Notes: a model not told the origin generated them from the sequence alone. A stretch of DNA of 64,000 nucleotides from Setophaga petechia (GCA_024362935.1 JANCRA010000003.1:38501291-38565290); one strand, 5' to 3'. Counted from the stretch's first letter, positions 1 to 12,719 are shown. Translations and numbers: made by a program.

Positions 1-1104
1 GGCCACGCGGCGGGCCGTGCCCTCGCGGAACACGCACACGGAGCGCAGCAGCGGCTCGTTGTAGGGGTCCCACATGGAGAGGAGGCGGTAGCCGTGCACC
101 AGCCCCGCCTCGTTGTCCATGAAGACGAGCCCGCCGTCGGGGGCGCGGAGCAGGTTGCTGGTGGCGCGGCGCATCACCCGCGGGTCCCACTGCAGGCTGA
201 AGAGGTTGCTGACCAGACGGTCGAAGTTGGCCGTCAGGTAGTCGAAGAGGATAAGATCGCTCCACTGCACCAGCTCCACCAGCTGCGACGGCGACAGCCC
301 GACCAGCTCCCCCGCCGACAGCGGCTGTAGCCGCCGGCCGACGCCCGCCTCGGCGCCCCAGGGCGCGGGAGCCACCACGGCGGTGAGATTGTCCACCCAG
401 CGGGTCAGGCTGACCACGGCGCCCTCGGCCCAGTGCGAGCCGCGCAGCTCCTCGCGCACTGGCTCCCACTGCCGCCCGCGGGCTTCCACCAGGGCGAGGG
501 CCATGGGCGGCAGCCGCTCCTGCATGCCCAGCACCCCGGCCAGGTGATACGAGAGCGCCTCGCCCTGGATCTGCTCCGGGTTGATGCCGTAGCGGACGCA
601 GGCGCGGCTCCCGTCCGACAGCCGCGCCAGCCGGTTGGAGCTGCGCCCGCAGCCGCCCCGCTCCAGCGAGGCCACGCGGGCTGCGCGGGCGGCCGCCAGC
701 CACGCCGCCGCCTCCTCCGCCGCGAAGCCCGGCGGCACCTGCTCCTCTACCTCACGGCTCCAGAAGATGCCCCGCTCCACCGGAGAGGCGGTGTCGGCCG
801 GCGGCTGCGAGTCGGTCACAGCGAGCCGCTCCTCACCGTCCCGCTCCTCCCGGTCCGTCGTCGCCGCCGGCACCGCCAGCAGCGTCCGAAAAGTTTTCTG
901 CCCGCCGCCGCCGGACTCGCCCCGCACCGGCGGGGAGCGCCCCCAGCCCCACCGCCCCGGGGACTGCCCGGCGGGCGGCCGCAGCTCGGGCAGCGCCGCC
1001 GCCTCCCGCCGCAGTAGCACCGTCCAGAGCCCCGGCAGGGCGCCCAGCAGCAGCAGCCCCAGCACGGGCAGGGGGCCCGGCGCGGCCCGCTTCGCCCGCT
1101 TCAT
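1..1104 (-). CDS. FJX1: FJX1, four-jointed box kinase 1 (partial; 3' end outside window)
   Basis: The frame stays open for exactly 368 codons from the ATG at 1104-1102 to the window edge, with no intron, as expected for single-exon FJX1. An in-frame TGA lies five codons upstream (1119-1117), so this ATG is the first possible start, and it has A at -3. Residues about 9-30 form a leucine-rich signal anchor, which implies a type II Golgi membrane protein. The mid-region matches the family closely: VERGIFWSREVEEQVPPGF, then RYGINPEQIQGEALSY. The kinase-like core shows QWSDLILFDYLTANFDRL (about residues 279-297), followed by FMDNEAGLVHGY with the DNE triplet at 330-332. That triplet is the one whose mutation in Drosophila Four-jointed abolishes kinase activity (recalled from the literature). 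An N-glycosylation sequon NLT sits at 239. Fly Four-jointed phosphorylates Fat and Dachsous cadherin domains in the Golgi; the vertebrate role is less clear. About 60-70 C-terminal residues should lie beyond position 1. Identification is from remembered family sequence, not a search. Confidence 0.96.
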   Translation of the reverse strand, partial: MKRAKRAAPGPLPVLGLLLLGALPGLWTVLLRREAAALPELRPPAGQSPGRWGWGRSPPVRGESGGGGQKTFRTLLAVPAATTDREERDGEERLAVTDSQPPADTASPVERGIFWSREVEEQVPPGFAAEEAAAWLAAARAARVASLERGGCGRSSNRLARLSDGSRACVRYGINPEQIQGEALSYHLAGVLGMQERLPPMALALVEARGRQWEPVREELRGSHWAEGAVVSLTRWVDNLTAVVAPAPWGAEAGVGRRLQPLSAGELVGLSPSQLVELVQWSDLILFDYLTANFDRLVSNLFSLQWDPRVMRRATSNLLRAPDGGLVFMDNEAGLVHGYRLLSMWDPYNEPLLRSVCVFREGTARRVA

Positions 1105-1990
1105 CCTCACGGCGCTTCACGCCGCTACCGCGGGACGCGGCGGCGGTGCAGCCCCGCCGCTCGGCCGCTCAGAGCAGCTCTGGCGCATGGCCGCGGGCCG
1201 GATCTGCCGCCCGGGCAGCGGCGACGGGAGCATGCGAGCCCCGGCTGCTGCCCCACGCCGTGTGCGCCCAGCTCCGCCGGCGGCCGGGAGACACGGGCAC
1301 CGCACCACGTGGGGGAGCCGGGGGGGGCGCGCCCGGCCCGCCCCGTCTCCCGGCGCGGCCCTCCGCTTAAAACGGCGATGGCCCGCGCGGCGGGGGTGGC
1401 GGTCCCACACGCAGCGGAGAGCCCCGTCGAAGAGGCGGGAGGGTCGCGTATGGCGAGGGAGCCGAGTCCGGCGCCCGCCCACGGGAAGGGAGAGCGCTGT
1501 GGCGCGGGCGCTTGGCCCGCCGGTTCCTCCTCGCCGCTGCAGGCAGCACAAAGGAGCCTACACACCGAGGGAGGAAAGCGGGGAGGGGGAAGGGGAAGGC
1601 GGTACGCACGCCAGCGGGGCCGCCCCCCGCGCCGGTGCTCGGGCGGCCGCGGAGCCTCAGGCGCGACCGCGCCGCCTCCCGCCCACGGCCGCGCGGCAGG
1701 GTCGCGCCGCGGTCAGCGGCAGAGCGGCACCCCCTCCGCTCCATCACCCCTCAGGCCCGGCCCGATCCTCGGCGCCGCGCGGGGGCCGGGAGCCGGCAGG
1801 TGGTTGCACAAAGGGATCGCTGCAAACACGAGCACCGCGCGCCGGTGCACACCCGGACAGACACCTGTCCCTCGGCAGCGGAACAGGACCCACCCGCACA
1901 GCGCTGCGTGATGCCGGCGCTCCCTGCCCGGCAGGGCCGCCGGTGACCGTGGGCGAGTCGCGGTCGTGAGACCCCACGGAGCTTCGGTGG
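1105..1990 (-). promoter_or_regulatory. FJX1: FJX1 promoter and 5' UTR CpG island
   Basis: The CpG-dense, GC-rich sequence of the FJX1 coding region continues upstream to about 1990 and then drops abruptly to ordinary composition. It holds several GC boxes (around 1320-1365 and 1620-1690), a CACGTG E-box at about 1305, and a weak A/T-rich element at about 1366-1372 (TTTTAAG read on the minus strand). No CCAAT box or strong TATA box is evident, which fits a dispersed CpG-island promoter. The exact start site cannot be placed. Long open frames here on both strands are what stop-poor GC-rich sequence produces by chance. Confidence 0.8.
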
Positions 1991-2640
1991 GGGCTCGCCT
2001 GCAGGGAGGGCAGCGCCCTTCGCGTCCTTTGTCACCGGGATGTGCGCAGTGCTCGAGCACCAGGTGTGTCACGGACCAGCTTCTCCTGGCATTTTAACCC
2101 TCTCGATAAGGGTTAGCCCCCCTCGCGGGATATCCTGCCCGAGGGAACGACAGCCAGCCTTTCTTTTCAAGTTGTCTCTCTGTGAGGTGTTTAGAAGAGT
2201 AGCTATTTCTCTATTCCCCATTTCAAATTTTCTGCCTTCTCAAGCCAAAGATGCTTAGCTCTGCTCTTTCAGTATTTTACTGGGCACTTCTCTTGCAGAG
2301 AACACATTTGTGAGCAGAATGAGATTAAACACCTCTCCCTTTTGCTATCATTGCCGTGGCTATCCTCCAAAATAGTTATTAAAGTTGGATTAGTGCAGCA
2401 AAACCACTGCACGCAGAATCTTAACTACTTCACAAGATAAAATTTCCCTTTCTTGTCTCTTGAACTCTTTCTGTTCTTCTGAGGTATCGCAACAACTGTT
2501 TTTAAGCCACACTCCAGTCTTCCAGGTTGAACGGAATACAGTTTATTTTCTTTTAATATTAGTATTAGGGAACTCTTTATTTTTCGCACTTTTGTTAAAA
2601 ACATTCAAACTCGCCTAACACACCTTAACAACCCACAGAT

Positions 2641-2750
2641 ACACACAGTTATACACAAAAAACCCAAAACAAAATAAAAATTAAAAATACCTTAAAAAAA
2701 CCCCCAAAACCACCACAAACAACGCAAAGAAAAAGGGGGGTGGGGGGGAT
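2641..2750. repeat. A/C-rich low-complexity tract
   Basis: Runs of A and AC-rich words (AAAACCC, CCCCCAAAACC, CCACCACAAAC) occupy about 90 bases, followed by a GGGGGG-T-GGGGGGG run at about 2735-2749. It has no coding potential. It resembles the tracts at 54401-54447 and, on the opposite strand, at 63855-63989. Confidence 0.7.
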
Positions 2751-2794
2751 CCAGAAATCGAATTCGCTGTCTTTTTTCTCTGTCTTCTGCCTCA

Positions 2795-2930
2795 AATTCC
2801 CGGGCGGAGCGCAGCGGGCGCTCCCCGCTGCTCCGTGCGGCCGCGGCCGTGTCGCACCAGCACCTCCTGCCGCTCCCGGCTTCGAGCTGCAGCCGCCGGC
2901 GGCACCGCCGGCACGGGGCGGTCATAATGA
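2795..2930. promoter_or_regulatory. Short isolated GC/CpG-rich patch upstream of FJX1
   Basis: About 130 bases are strongly GC-rich with many CpGs (CGGGCGGAGCGCAGCGGGCG, GCGGCCGCGGCCGTG), flanked on both sides by AT-rich DNA. It lies about 1.7 kb upstream of the FJX1 start. A distal promoter element, an upstream non-coding first exon or an unmethylated enhancer are all possible; nothing in the sequence decides between them. Confidence 0.4.
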
Positions 2931-5900
2931 TGAGATAGATAGTCACCAGCCTGGCGCCCCTCAAAGGCAATACAAGCTGTCAAACATTCCTCTTGCTACC
3001 CAAGAATTCGGGTCCCGAGCTGTTCCCACCCTGAAGCCTTATTGCCAGATGACGCTTTACATTTTCGCCCTTTGAAGCCACAGGAGCTGCGCGGTGAACA
3101 CCAGGTTTGCAATTTGGAGCTGGTGATTGCTACACTTCACAGTGGTCGATGAGAACAGTGCCGTTACTCTGAGCAGGAGGCTTTTATCCAACAGTATTTT
3201 TACCCAAGAAATGACACAGAATTGCCTCTGTTCTCTGCCACTTTCTAGCTTGAAATAGGTTTAAGAAAACTCCTAGCTTGCTGGAAAATTATTGAAAGCA
3301 AAAAACTAATTTTACACTATATGTAGGTTGGACATGTATTTTGCTTTATATGAATTTGTGTTTCTTTCAGGTGAATTATGCTTCTAGTGAGCATCCAGCT
3401 GCTAGTGTCTGCACTGGGATTTCTCCCCAGAGAAGAACCATTGCCATGGATAAGGACACTAGATTTCCTGTTATTAAGGTGGACATAACCTCCAAGTTAT
3501 GCATGACATTAATTTCAATTACAGCTTGCCTCTTGTAAGTTAGGCAGTTAATCAACAGGCTATACTGTGACTACATCCTTAAATCAATAGCTGGGAAAAC
3601 ATCACTTCCCCCAAATACTCTGCCTCCTCGCTGCACTCTTTGAAAGGAATACAAGCCAGAGTTTAGCTGAGCCAGCCCTCTGGCTAATAATCCTGCCTAC
3701 AAGCGGCAATATTTTTAAAACCAGACAATTGGTAGAGGGTTAAACATCAGCCAAACTGTTCAATTTACAGCATGTTAAGCATTCCTGAAACTGTGATCAC
3801 TGATATATTTGGGTCAATCAGATGTCTTGTTAGTGCTTTGCAGACATTGCAATGAGCAGCTCAGAGATAAAGGAGAAAGTCTCCAGGCTCACAGCCCTGT
3901 ACTGGGGAAGGGAGTGCTGGCTACTGTCCAGGCCCAGAATCTTAGCAAGAGAAAAGATAACAAAATAATTTCTGGCTTCCCCATGTTGTTTCTTACATTA
4001 ACTTGATTTTAGCTGCCTGGCAAAACTAGGCTCACAGAATACCTGACTGCTGGTGTTTCACATTGTTTTTAGTCTAGTGAAGGTTTTATTCGGCTCATTC
4101 TCTTCCTGGCACTCCAGTACCCAACTTCTCAGTAATGTGGAGTGTCTCTCATTGCAGACAGCAATTCTTCCCAATAAAGGCAAAGAAACAGGAATTGAAC
4201 AGAGACTTGAGGATTTCTCCCCTGCAGTGAAAATTATTTTGCATTCAAGACAAATGCCAACCCTAATGGGCTTTGATAGGATTAGGATCATGGGAAAGCA
4301 GATGGGGACTTTATTTTTCTGGACACTGTATCTATGCTGGAGTTGAGTGGCCTTGCTTCTGCTAAGTCTCTGCTTGGCAAGGAAGGCTGCCAAACCAGGC
4401 ACAGAGTGAGTCTCCATTGCACCAGAGCCTGAAACTATTAGCACCTCCAAAGCACCCAGAGGTGTACCAGTGCTCTCCAGGGCAGGAGGGAGCCTCCTTC
4501 ACGGCTGGAACTGCAGCTGACAGAGGGGATGCATCTGTAGCCTGCTGCAGGGAAGACTGTTCCAGCCATGAGCAGGCACCTTCTGGCTCAGGCGAGTTCT
4601 GGCCTGTGCTAACATTGCATATCTTTGAGTGATACTCTCCCACAGCTGAAGGCTTCAGTACAACGCCTCCACCCCCACATTGCAGAGGCATTGCATGGAA
4701 GTTATTTCCCAGCACAGACCTTTTTGGACTACCAAAATTAGTCAGTCCCCTCCAGTAATTCCTAGGCTCATGAAATTTTTTCTCCCTTCACTGAGTACTG
4801 ACAGACACTTTCTATTCATCATTGGTTTTACTGCATACCCAAAGCCACACCTAACACATCTCAATGCCAAGTTACCGAGTCTGGTGACTGCCACATCAAC
4901 CACAGCAGGGCTGTGAGCTCCTTTCCTGGAGACTGCAGGGGCTGAGCCTGAGCTATTGCTTCATGGGGATCTCTCTCACTAGCACAACACATGAAGCCCT
5001 TCATTTACTCTACACTGGGGTTCAGGATCCCAGGGTTTGATAGGAATAGAGTTCTTTCATTCTGCTCCAGCACATTTTTTCTACATTTCATTTTTATACA
5101 GCTTGTTCCCACCTTGAGTACTAGAGCTCTATCTGCACTCTTTCTTCTTTATCAGTCAGGTTACCAAACACCTCTATTTCTATCCAGCATTTCCTCAACT
5201 GTGCATGAATAGCTTGTTCCCACCCTGTTTAGCACCTTTGGCTCCCGACAGTGAGTTGGTGCCAGTGAACTCCCAAACTAGTGAGAGCCATTTCTAAAGG
5301 GACCTCTTGAGACTGCTGTTGGGAGAGGGGCACTGAGTACATGGTGCAGTGTGCCTTCGCCTGTGGGACTTGGGTCTGCTGTGAAAGCTGCTGCAGACAG
5401 GCTGGAGCAAAACAATGCCCCTGCTTCCTCAGTGCTGCACTTTCCTGTCTCTTGACATTTCCTCTCTTTGCATTTTGAGTCTCTGGGTTAGGGTGAATGT
5501 GGGTATCAGGAGCTTCCATCAGGGCCCTATCTATTCTCCCCACCCCAGTAACCTACACTGGTTGATTTGCCGGGCTCTTTTTCTGCTGCAGGCTCAGATC
5601 CTCTTGCCAGTGTAGCCTGTGTGTTTCAATTCTTCCTGTTGCAAGGAAGTTACTTCGACTAGCTGGCTAGGGGTGGAGAGTTGTGCTTGCAAAGCTATAA
5701 TAGCTACATATGAGGGTTACCTTCAAACACTGCTAGTGCCAATACAGCTTGTTTCTCCTGGGGAAAGGTGGGGACTTTGGGACAAACCATACAGGCAACA
5801 AGTGAGTGTGCAAAAAGCTGCTTAGTGTCACTGTAGGTTATTCTGACACTGGGAGTGCTTGGTACAAACCTATCAGCAGCACAGCCCATGTGTATGCCTG

Positions 5901-6214
5901 ACTGGCTCTGTCAAGGTGGATTTGTATTTCTCAGCATAAAAAATGCATCCCTCATGATGTGATATTCCAGCAACTGAAGGGCAGGATTTGCAGCTGGTTG
6001 TGACTGGGGGAGGGCTGAAGAAGTTAAGGTGCTCTGCATTTCATATCAGGGAGGTATACTTTAGAGATGTTACCCTGCAGGCATGTTGGCAATTTCTGGA
6101 AGTATTTACAAACTTGTCTCAGCCTGGAATAGAGAAATCTGGAAGCTTTACTGTTGCTTTGACTCTGTTGTTGATTTCATAGAAAAACTCTCAGATATAT
6201 GGGACTATATAAAA

Positions 6215-6258
6215 ATTTGTTTTGTTTTGCTTTGTTTTATTTTGTTTTGGTTTTTGGT
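6215..6258. repeat. TTTTG-type microsatellite, imperfect
   Basis: A T-rich run of repeated TTTTG/TTTTGC/TTTTA units with no insertion boundary around it. It is a simple repeat. Confidence 0.75.
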
Positions 6259-8989
6259 AGACTTTTTTCAATCTGATGTACCATGCAGAATATGAAGATA
6301 GGCAATTTCTTTACATAGAATGGAACCTATCTCCCCTGTGCTCTGGGACTCTGTTTTTAATATCAAAGCAATAAATGAGTAAGTACTTGAGCTCTTGTGC
6401 CTGGCTCTTGAAAGTGTTCATAAGATACATCAGGTGCCTGATGATGCAAAGTCTTTTAGGGGATATTTTCTCATCCCCATTAAAAGTGAGCAGAAAAGAT
6501 GGAAAGACATTTGTGTTATGCTCAGACTGACATTCTCAGGGTCTCCAACAAGCAGACTCTTCAGAGCTGTCATGAAAGAAATAAATTGAATTGATAGGTC
6601 AGCAGCATCCATTATACAAATACAACCCAGCCTCTCCAGACAGCTGATGATTAAGCTGGGAGGATTTTTCATGTGAGCAACATCAGGCACGATGGCCTTG
6701 CTTTTCATGGCTCGGGGGGAAATCCTTGGCTGATCTGAACAGGCAAAGCTGCACAGTGGTGAGCTGCTCACTGAAACTCTCAGCATGCACATTAGAACAG
6801 TTCTGGGAGATCACCACTCACCCTCAAATACAGGCCATTCTAGAGGGAAACATTAGTCATTTGTGTCTGTTAAAATATATTCCTTTTTTTGAGATCAGGA
6901 GGTAAAGAGGTTCAAGATCTCTTGAAGGGAAACTGCTGAGGTGATTTAGGGAAAGAAAAGGTAATTACCCCATGAGAGGATAAATAACACATTAGGTATT
7001 TAGCCTCTGTTTTCAAGTAGGGTGTCCTGAAAGCTAAGACACCATGGCCTACAATATTTATGTCAGTTATATCAATAAGTTTTCTTCTCTCCTCCTTCAG
7101 GCTGCCAAAACATGTGAGTGAACAATATTATTCAATACAGTAATTCTAGGAACCTGCTCTGTTGTAGCAGAACAGAACAGAGAGGATAACTCCAAATTTA
7201 GTGTCTTTCCAGAAGAGAGAGGTCAAACCACCTTCATAGTAGCCCATGGGCCTTCTTTCCTCCTGACCCCTCCTGCAAAGCCATGAGATTTTATGTGGAG
7301 AAGTATGTATGGTTTGGAAAGATACTGTCTTTAGATAGAGAGGCCTCATCACCTTCTGGTAAGCTGTGCCAGGAGGTAAATGCCATCACTATTAAAAATA
7401 TCATCATTTTAATGTGTTCTCCAGACACTTAGCTCTGTAATGGGCCCAGTTAAAAACTGAAGTGGACCAGACTTGACTAGAAAAATAAGGTCTAAAGGTA
7501 GAGTTACTATTGTCACAGAAAGGAAAAAAAAAGGTCATAACATTCAGCTTCTACTGCAAAAATACACCCAGGATACTTCTTAAAATTTTTAGCAAGTCCT
7601 AAAAAACTGCAGCTTTTCCACTGCCAGTGAAACTGTTCTAATAAGTCTTAAGGTAAAACCCCCAGCTGTGCCAGTGGAAATCCAGATGTTCAGTTGTCTC
7701 TAAGTGAAGCAGAGAAAAGGACCAGCTTAAACAGCAAACTGAGTTTCCAGCCCCCTAATACCTTCTCTCTCATGTGTTGCAGCTGGAGAGGCAGCTGGGT
7801 TCTTTCCAAGGCCAGAGGACCCTCTTTGGCTGCCAAGAAGGGGGAAGGCACAGACAAAAAAAATGTATGAAATCCCTGGACATTTGCTTTTCTTCCCCCA
7901 GCCTCTCCCCTCCTTGAAGGTATCCTCTGCCCCTACATGCAGCTGCCAGGTGAGGCAGTAAGGAATTTGGAGCAGTGTCCCATTCCCTCTCCTTTGACCC
8001 ACAGGTCCTGCCAGAGGAAGTCTTACACTGTGCCTGCATGGTGCAGGGTTTCTCTGCTCTCTCTGCCTCTTACCCACACAGGCGTTGGAGGGAGCCCAGA
8101 GCTTGTCCATAGGGGCATCCCTGCCCTGCCACTCAGGCAGTGAGGGCTGTGCAGCAGGCAGGGTACGCATCATCATGTGCAACATCCTGAAAGGATACAG
8201 GGTACAACCTCCAGGCACACGTGGGGACCAGCCCTCCCTCTGGGGACAGGTACAATTCCACCTCACATGACAGTATAGTCTTTTGCATCAGGCCACACAG
8301 AGGCTCACTCCTCTCTCATGAGGGCTCCTCCTTTTCCACATTCTTTAGGGTTTTATTTTATTCGATTTTGAGTGACTCAGATGATGAGATTTCCACTCCT
8401 CCTCGCTCTATCCAGCAGATGTCTCTGCTGGAAGCCCTGACTGTGGCTGCAATACCTATTGTAATAGCTGTTCTACACATTCCTGCTGTTGGGAACGAGT
8501 TATTGACTGACACTTTCAGACTTCAAACAAGAGTAAGGTCTATCTCTTACTGGTCTTCCATGTGACAGGTTGATGAACTCATAACACAGTTCAGGAGCGA
8601 TCAAACGAGACTTCAGAGCCTTGGGACAGATAAAGGAATATGGAGCAGAGGTTATCTTCTCACCTATCTTTCCAGCTGCAAGCAGTGACTTTGGAAGAAA
8701 CAGATGGACCCAGTTTATGAAATACATGGCTCTGGGGCTGGTGTAACCACCAAAACGTTGGAGATCTTGACAGGGGAATAGCCTACATAGCACCTGGCAT
8801 CAGGTGGGATTCATTGTTCTCAAAGCAGGAGGAGTGTCTTCACTCAGGAGCTAGTGGGGCTCAGTGGGAGCTAGACTTGAAGAGGGAGAGGAATAATGCC
8901 AGGCTTGCCTGCGACAAGCTGTGGGATGAAACATCAAAGTTAGAGAGATGGGCACCTACTGAGGGCCCTCAGCTGGTCACTTTGAGACA

Positions 8990-9740
8990 TCCTGGCTACT
9001 CTTCAAACTTGAACAATGCAGTTGGCATGCCTGAGGGATGGGATGTATCCAGAGGGACCTGGACAAGAATTGGGCCAATGGGAAACTCATGAGGCTCAAC
9101 AAAGCCAAGTACAAAGTGCTACACCTTGATCAGGGTAACCACCAACAACAATACAGGCTGGGGGATGAACAGATTGAGAGTAGCCCTGCCAAGAAGGACT
9201 TGGGCATGCTGGTGGATGAGACCCTGGATATAAGAAGACATCTTCAGCTCAGAAAGCCAATAATGTCCTGGGCTGCATCAAAAGAACCATGGCCATCAGG
9301 TCAAGAGAGGTGATGCTGCCTCTCTACTCTTATGAGACCCCCTCCATCGAATGCCGTGTCCAGCTCTGGGGTCTTTGTCACAGTAAAGACATGGAGCTGT
9401 TGGAGAGTCCTGAGGAGAGACATGAAGATCATTGGATTTCCCATTGTGAAGATGGGCTGAGACAAAAATTGGGATTGTTCAATCTGGAGAAGAGAAGGTG
9501 CTGGGGTGACCTTGTTGTGGGCCTTCAGCTGAAGGGGGCCTATGAGAAAGATGGAGAGGGACTTTTTGCAAGGGTGTGTACTGATAGGACAAGGAGAAAT
9601 GGTTTTAAACTGAAAGTGGGTAGTTTAGATTGGAAAAAAGAAAGAAATACTTTACTGTGAGAATGGAAGGGATCACCCAAAGGCACAGCAAGGGGTCACC
9701 CAAAGAAGCTGTGGCTGGCCCATTCCTGGAATTGTTCAAG
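8990..9740 (+). mobile_element. CR1 LINE fragment, C-terminal part of the reverse transcriptase ORF
   Basis: Translation in shifting plus-strand frames gives a run of typical CR1 ORF2 blocks in the right order: [57 protein letters not shown], then CVQLWG-like, KDMELLE, LGLFNLEKRRCWGDL, LKGAYEKDGEGLF and DRTRRNGFKLK. Several frameshifts break the frame, so the copy is dead. It is truncated at the 5' end, as is normal for CR1, and the usual 3' octamer repeats are not seen. The 170 bases upstream (about 8815-8990) may belong to the same insertion but I cannot confirm it. Confidence 0.9.
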
Positions 9741-10911
9741 GCTAGGTTGGATGTGGTCTAGCTGCATTAATGATGCTCCCTGTCTGAGCTCAGGAGCCCA
9801 GGTTCAGTTCTTAGCTCACTTTCATGATTAGCCTAAATTAAGGCTCAAGTGGGCTGATGGGTTTGTGTCTCTGCAGCTTCAGTGATGTATGCACCACTGC
9901 TCATTGGGCAGTGGAGATGCTCCTTGTCAGGACTCTTATGTCTGACAGAGTGTGAAGCAGAAATCAAAACACACACACATGCACACATCTGAGTCATGAA
10001 GGTGACCCAGTTTTGAAGGTCCAAGCTCATAATTTTTCTGTGATTAGGGTTGGTGACATTGAGATTTTTCCCCATTGCACCCTCTACATCTTAGTGTGAC
10101 CATTCAAAATTCTAAGCCTGATTAACATTCAGTAAATGTCTTATTGGTTACATATTTACTTATCTGGTATTTATGTAGCATTCTCTCAGGGAATAAATAA
10201 AAGGTCAGAAGCAAGCAATAGTTATTGCATGTGATTTAAAAGGAGCTCTGAAAGGACCCTTCTAATTTTAAGGACTACACTCAGGAACTAGATCTGCCCT
10301 ATATCTAAGTGTCACGAACATTTTTATATTCAATGAACTTTATTAAAAATACCATGATGCTTTTTTTTGAATCAAAATGTATTTTAACTAAATGAAATCC
10401 AGTTTACCTACGAACAGAAAAGCCTCTCAGTTACTGCATAACTTAAGTGGCCCAAAGCAATACTTGAGGTTCTGGAAGCTGCAAAGTCTGTGACTGCTGC
10501 TAAACAGCACAGCAGGAAGAGTAACACTGCTGAGTGGCTGGAGCTCTGGGCTGTAAAACTGCAAGATAAGGATAATTTATAGTTCTGCTGTAGCTAGGCT
10601 GTATGCCTTCCGCATGCTCTGTAGGATAAGCCTCTTCCACCCTCGCTGGGCAAAGAGGGGCTGCTTGTCCTGCTCCAGAACCCTGAGGCAGGTTCAGGAG
10701 TCCTGGCAGCCAATTTATGGGCAGTGTAAGAAGCTACATGTAGTGCAGACCATGTGCTGCACAAAGTGTGTCTTCCATCAGGAACAATGAAATGCAAAAG
10801 CAGGAGTCTCTCCCTTAACCTTTCTTCCATCCAAGAGTTTGGCAAGACAGTGAATGTAGGTGTTTGTTTCTACAGCTGGCCCTGTGCATTTCCCCTCTGC
10901 AATAGTGGGTG

Positions 10912-11010
10912 AGACCTTTAGCTAGCCAGTGCCTTGGTTTCTCCACTTGCAGAATGGGATGCTGTGGAGATCAGTTACTTGATAATATCTAATGAGGTCT
11001 TTGAGTTCTC
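10912..11010 (+). mobile_element. MIR-like SINE remnant
   Basis: The stretch around 10925-10965 (GTGCCTTGGTTTCTCCACTT, then GCAGAATGGGATG) resembles the conserved MIR core, which normally reads like a cytosine/thymine-rich block followed by a TGTAAAATGGGGATAA-like block. The similarity is short and old, so the call is tentative. Confidence 0.45.
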
Positions 11011-11600
11011 TTTGAGAGCTAGAAATTGATGGTGGACACTCAAGACAGTAAATGCAGTAGAATTTTGCTATACACTCTCATTTCACATAACTTCTGGTTT
11101 ATGTAGGTCTGTGTCCTTCTCACTGATCTCAAACTAAAGATTGGAAAAAGCCAGAAATTTTGAGGGATAAATGAACTTCACTGTCTTCCAGACCAGCTAC
11201 TGTTCTTTTAGTTTTCATCTGTACCTAGTCCCCCATTTTATCCCATTTGAACTTCTCCAGTATGTAGGTGGAGAGGAAGAGCAGAACAGACATAACAGAG
11301 AAAAACCTCCTTTCCTCTGGGAAGCTGACCAACATTTTTGTTTTAATTTAGCCTAGTTTCCTTGTGAGTGACTTTCTGCCTAGCTGTTGAACTTTCTGTA
11401 AACAGTTTAGTGAGAGTCATAAAACAAATCCCTCAAAGAAAAGAAAAATAAACACAGTCATGAGTTAGTGAAGCGAACTCTCTTCTCTTCCTCCTGCTCT
11501 TTGTTAGGCATCACAGAGCTGTTTTTCAACTTAGTCACAAGAAAACAGACCAGGGAGATAAGAGAACACAGCACAAACAAACAAATGCATCATACAGAAA

Positions 11601-11668
11601 GTGTGTGTATAAAAAATATACTATATTTATATAGTGTATATATAAATATAAATAAATTATATTTTTTA
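11601..11668. repeat. AT-rich tract with near-palindrome
   Basis: ATATACTATA and TATAGTGTATAT flank a TTTA core and can pair, apart from a two-base offset. The flanking sequence is nearly pure A/T. This looks like a microsatellite-derived structure. Confidence 0.6.
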
Positions 11669-12719
11669 AGCTTTGAGATAGATTTGAGTAGACATCTGAA
11701 CTTCCTCAGATATGGAGTGACAGTAGAGATGGAGCTTAAAGTAATCTGTCCCAGAAGAAGTGGCAAGTTGGTGGTAGGGAGGAGCTGAGCTGGTTCTGGG
11801 CTGGACAAACAACTGCATGGGCCCATGTGCTGTGTCAGCTCCTCTGTTCAGATCACCAGGACCCACCTGTATCCCACCTTGCCTTCCAGTCCTTACCTTA
11901 AAATTGTCTTTAAGTTTGGCATTGGGATGTTGAAACCACTGAGGCAGACACAGGCATTACAGGTCCCATCACAAAGTCCATACCAGAGTCTATTATTCTG
12001 GAGTAGAACTAAGTGTAAGGAAATACATTGCATTTCTCCAGTTGCCTTTTTACAGCTTTCTCAAATTAAGCACCAACAAGGGGCAATTTGGCTTTGTAGG
12101 GGTCACATCACCATGAACCTGCTCCACACTCTGTGCTGCTGTGTTATGCCAGTGTATGGCCAGGCAACCTGAAGCAATTATCTGAAATTACTTTTGGTGC
12201 TCTCTCTCTGCCTGCTAGAACAAAGGACAAGGACAAAGCCTGTATAAAGACCTTGGACCTTCTTTCTGTATATCCTCTCATCAGGAGCTGCAGCACTCAG
12301 GAGCCCACACAAGGACTTTGAGAACTTCCTGCCTCCTGCTGCCAAAACCAAAGAAAGCACAATATTTACTAAGTTAAATATGCAATGTGAGGATGATGCT
12401 CAGGCCCTGATTTAGACTACAGCTGTGACATGCTCAGATGAACTCATGTTATGAATTCTGCCTGGGAAACAAAATAATATTTAATGTGCAACACCCATCT
12501 TACTTGCTTTACTATCTTTAAACATCAAGATTGAATCTGCTCATGGTCAAATGCTCTGAAATGTCAAAAGTTGTTTAGATACTGACAGTGGATCACTAAG
12601 AATCTCTACTTAAACACAAGTTATTCCATGATTTGTTGTTTTTAGTAGGGCTTGATGGTCTGAATACCAACATAGCAGTAAACAGCTCAGCTCTTTCAAA
12701 ACTTGTCTCTATGAGACTT

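Larger units (their letters stand above)
1991..8800. other. Intergenic sequence between FJX1 and PAMR1, part 1
   Basis: No supported gene. Open frames are short and resemble no protein I know. Notable content is an A/C-rich low-complexity tract (2641-2750), a short isolated CpG-rich patch (about 2795-2930) and a TTTTG-type tract (6215-6258). The rest looks like unique non-coding DNA. Confidence 0.7.
9745..12715. other. Intergenic sequence, part 2
   Basis: No gene supported. It contains a short CA repeat (about 9967-9985), a MIR-like remnant (10912-11010) and an AT-rich near-palindrome (11601-11668). The remainder shows no recognisable element. Confidence 0.65.

Noticed and set aside
635..1969. 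Plus-strand open frame of 444 codons and other long frames in the FJX1 CpG island
   Set aside because: Stop codons are rare in CpG-dense DNA. The frame overlaps FJX1 in antisense, has low-complexity Arg/Ala/Pro content and shows no domain.
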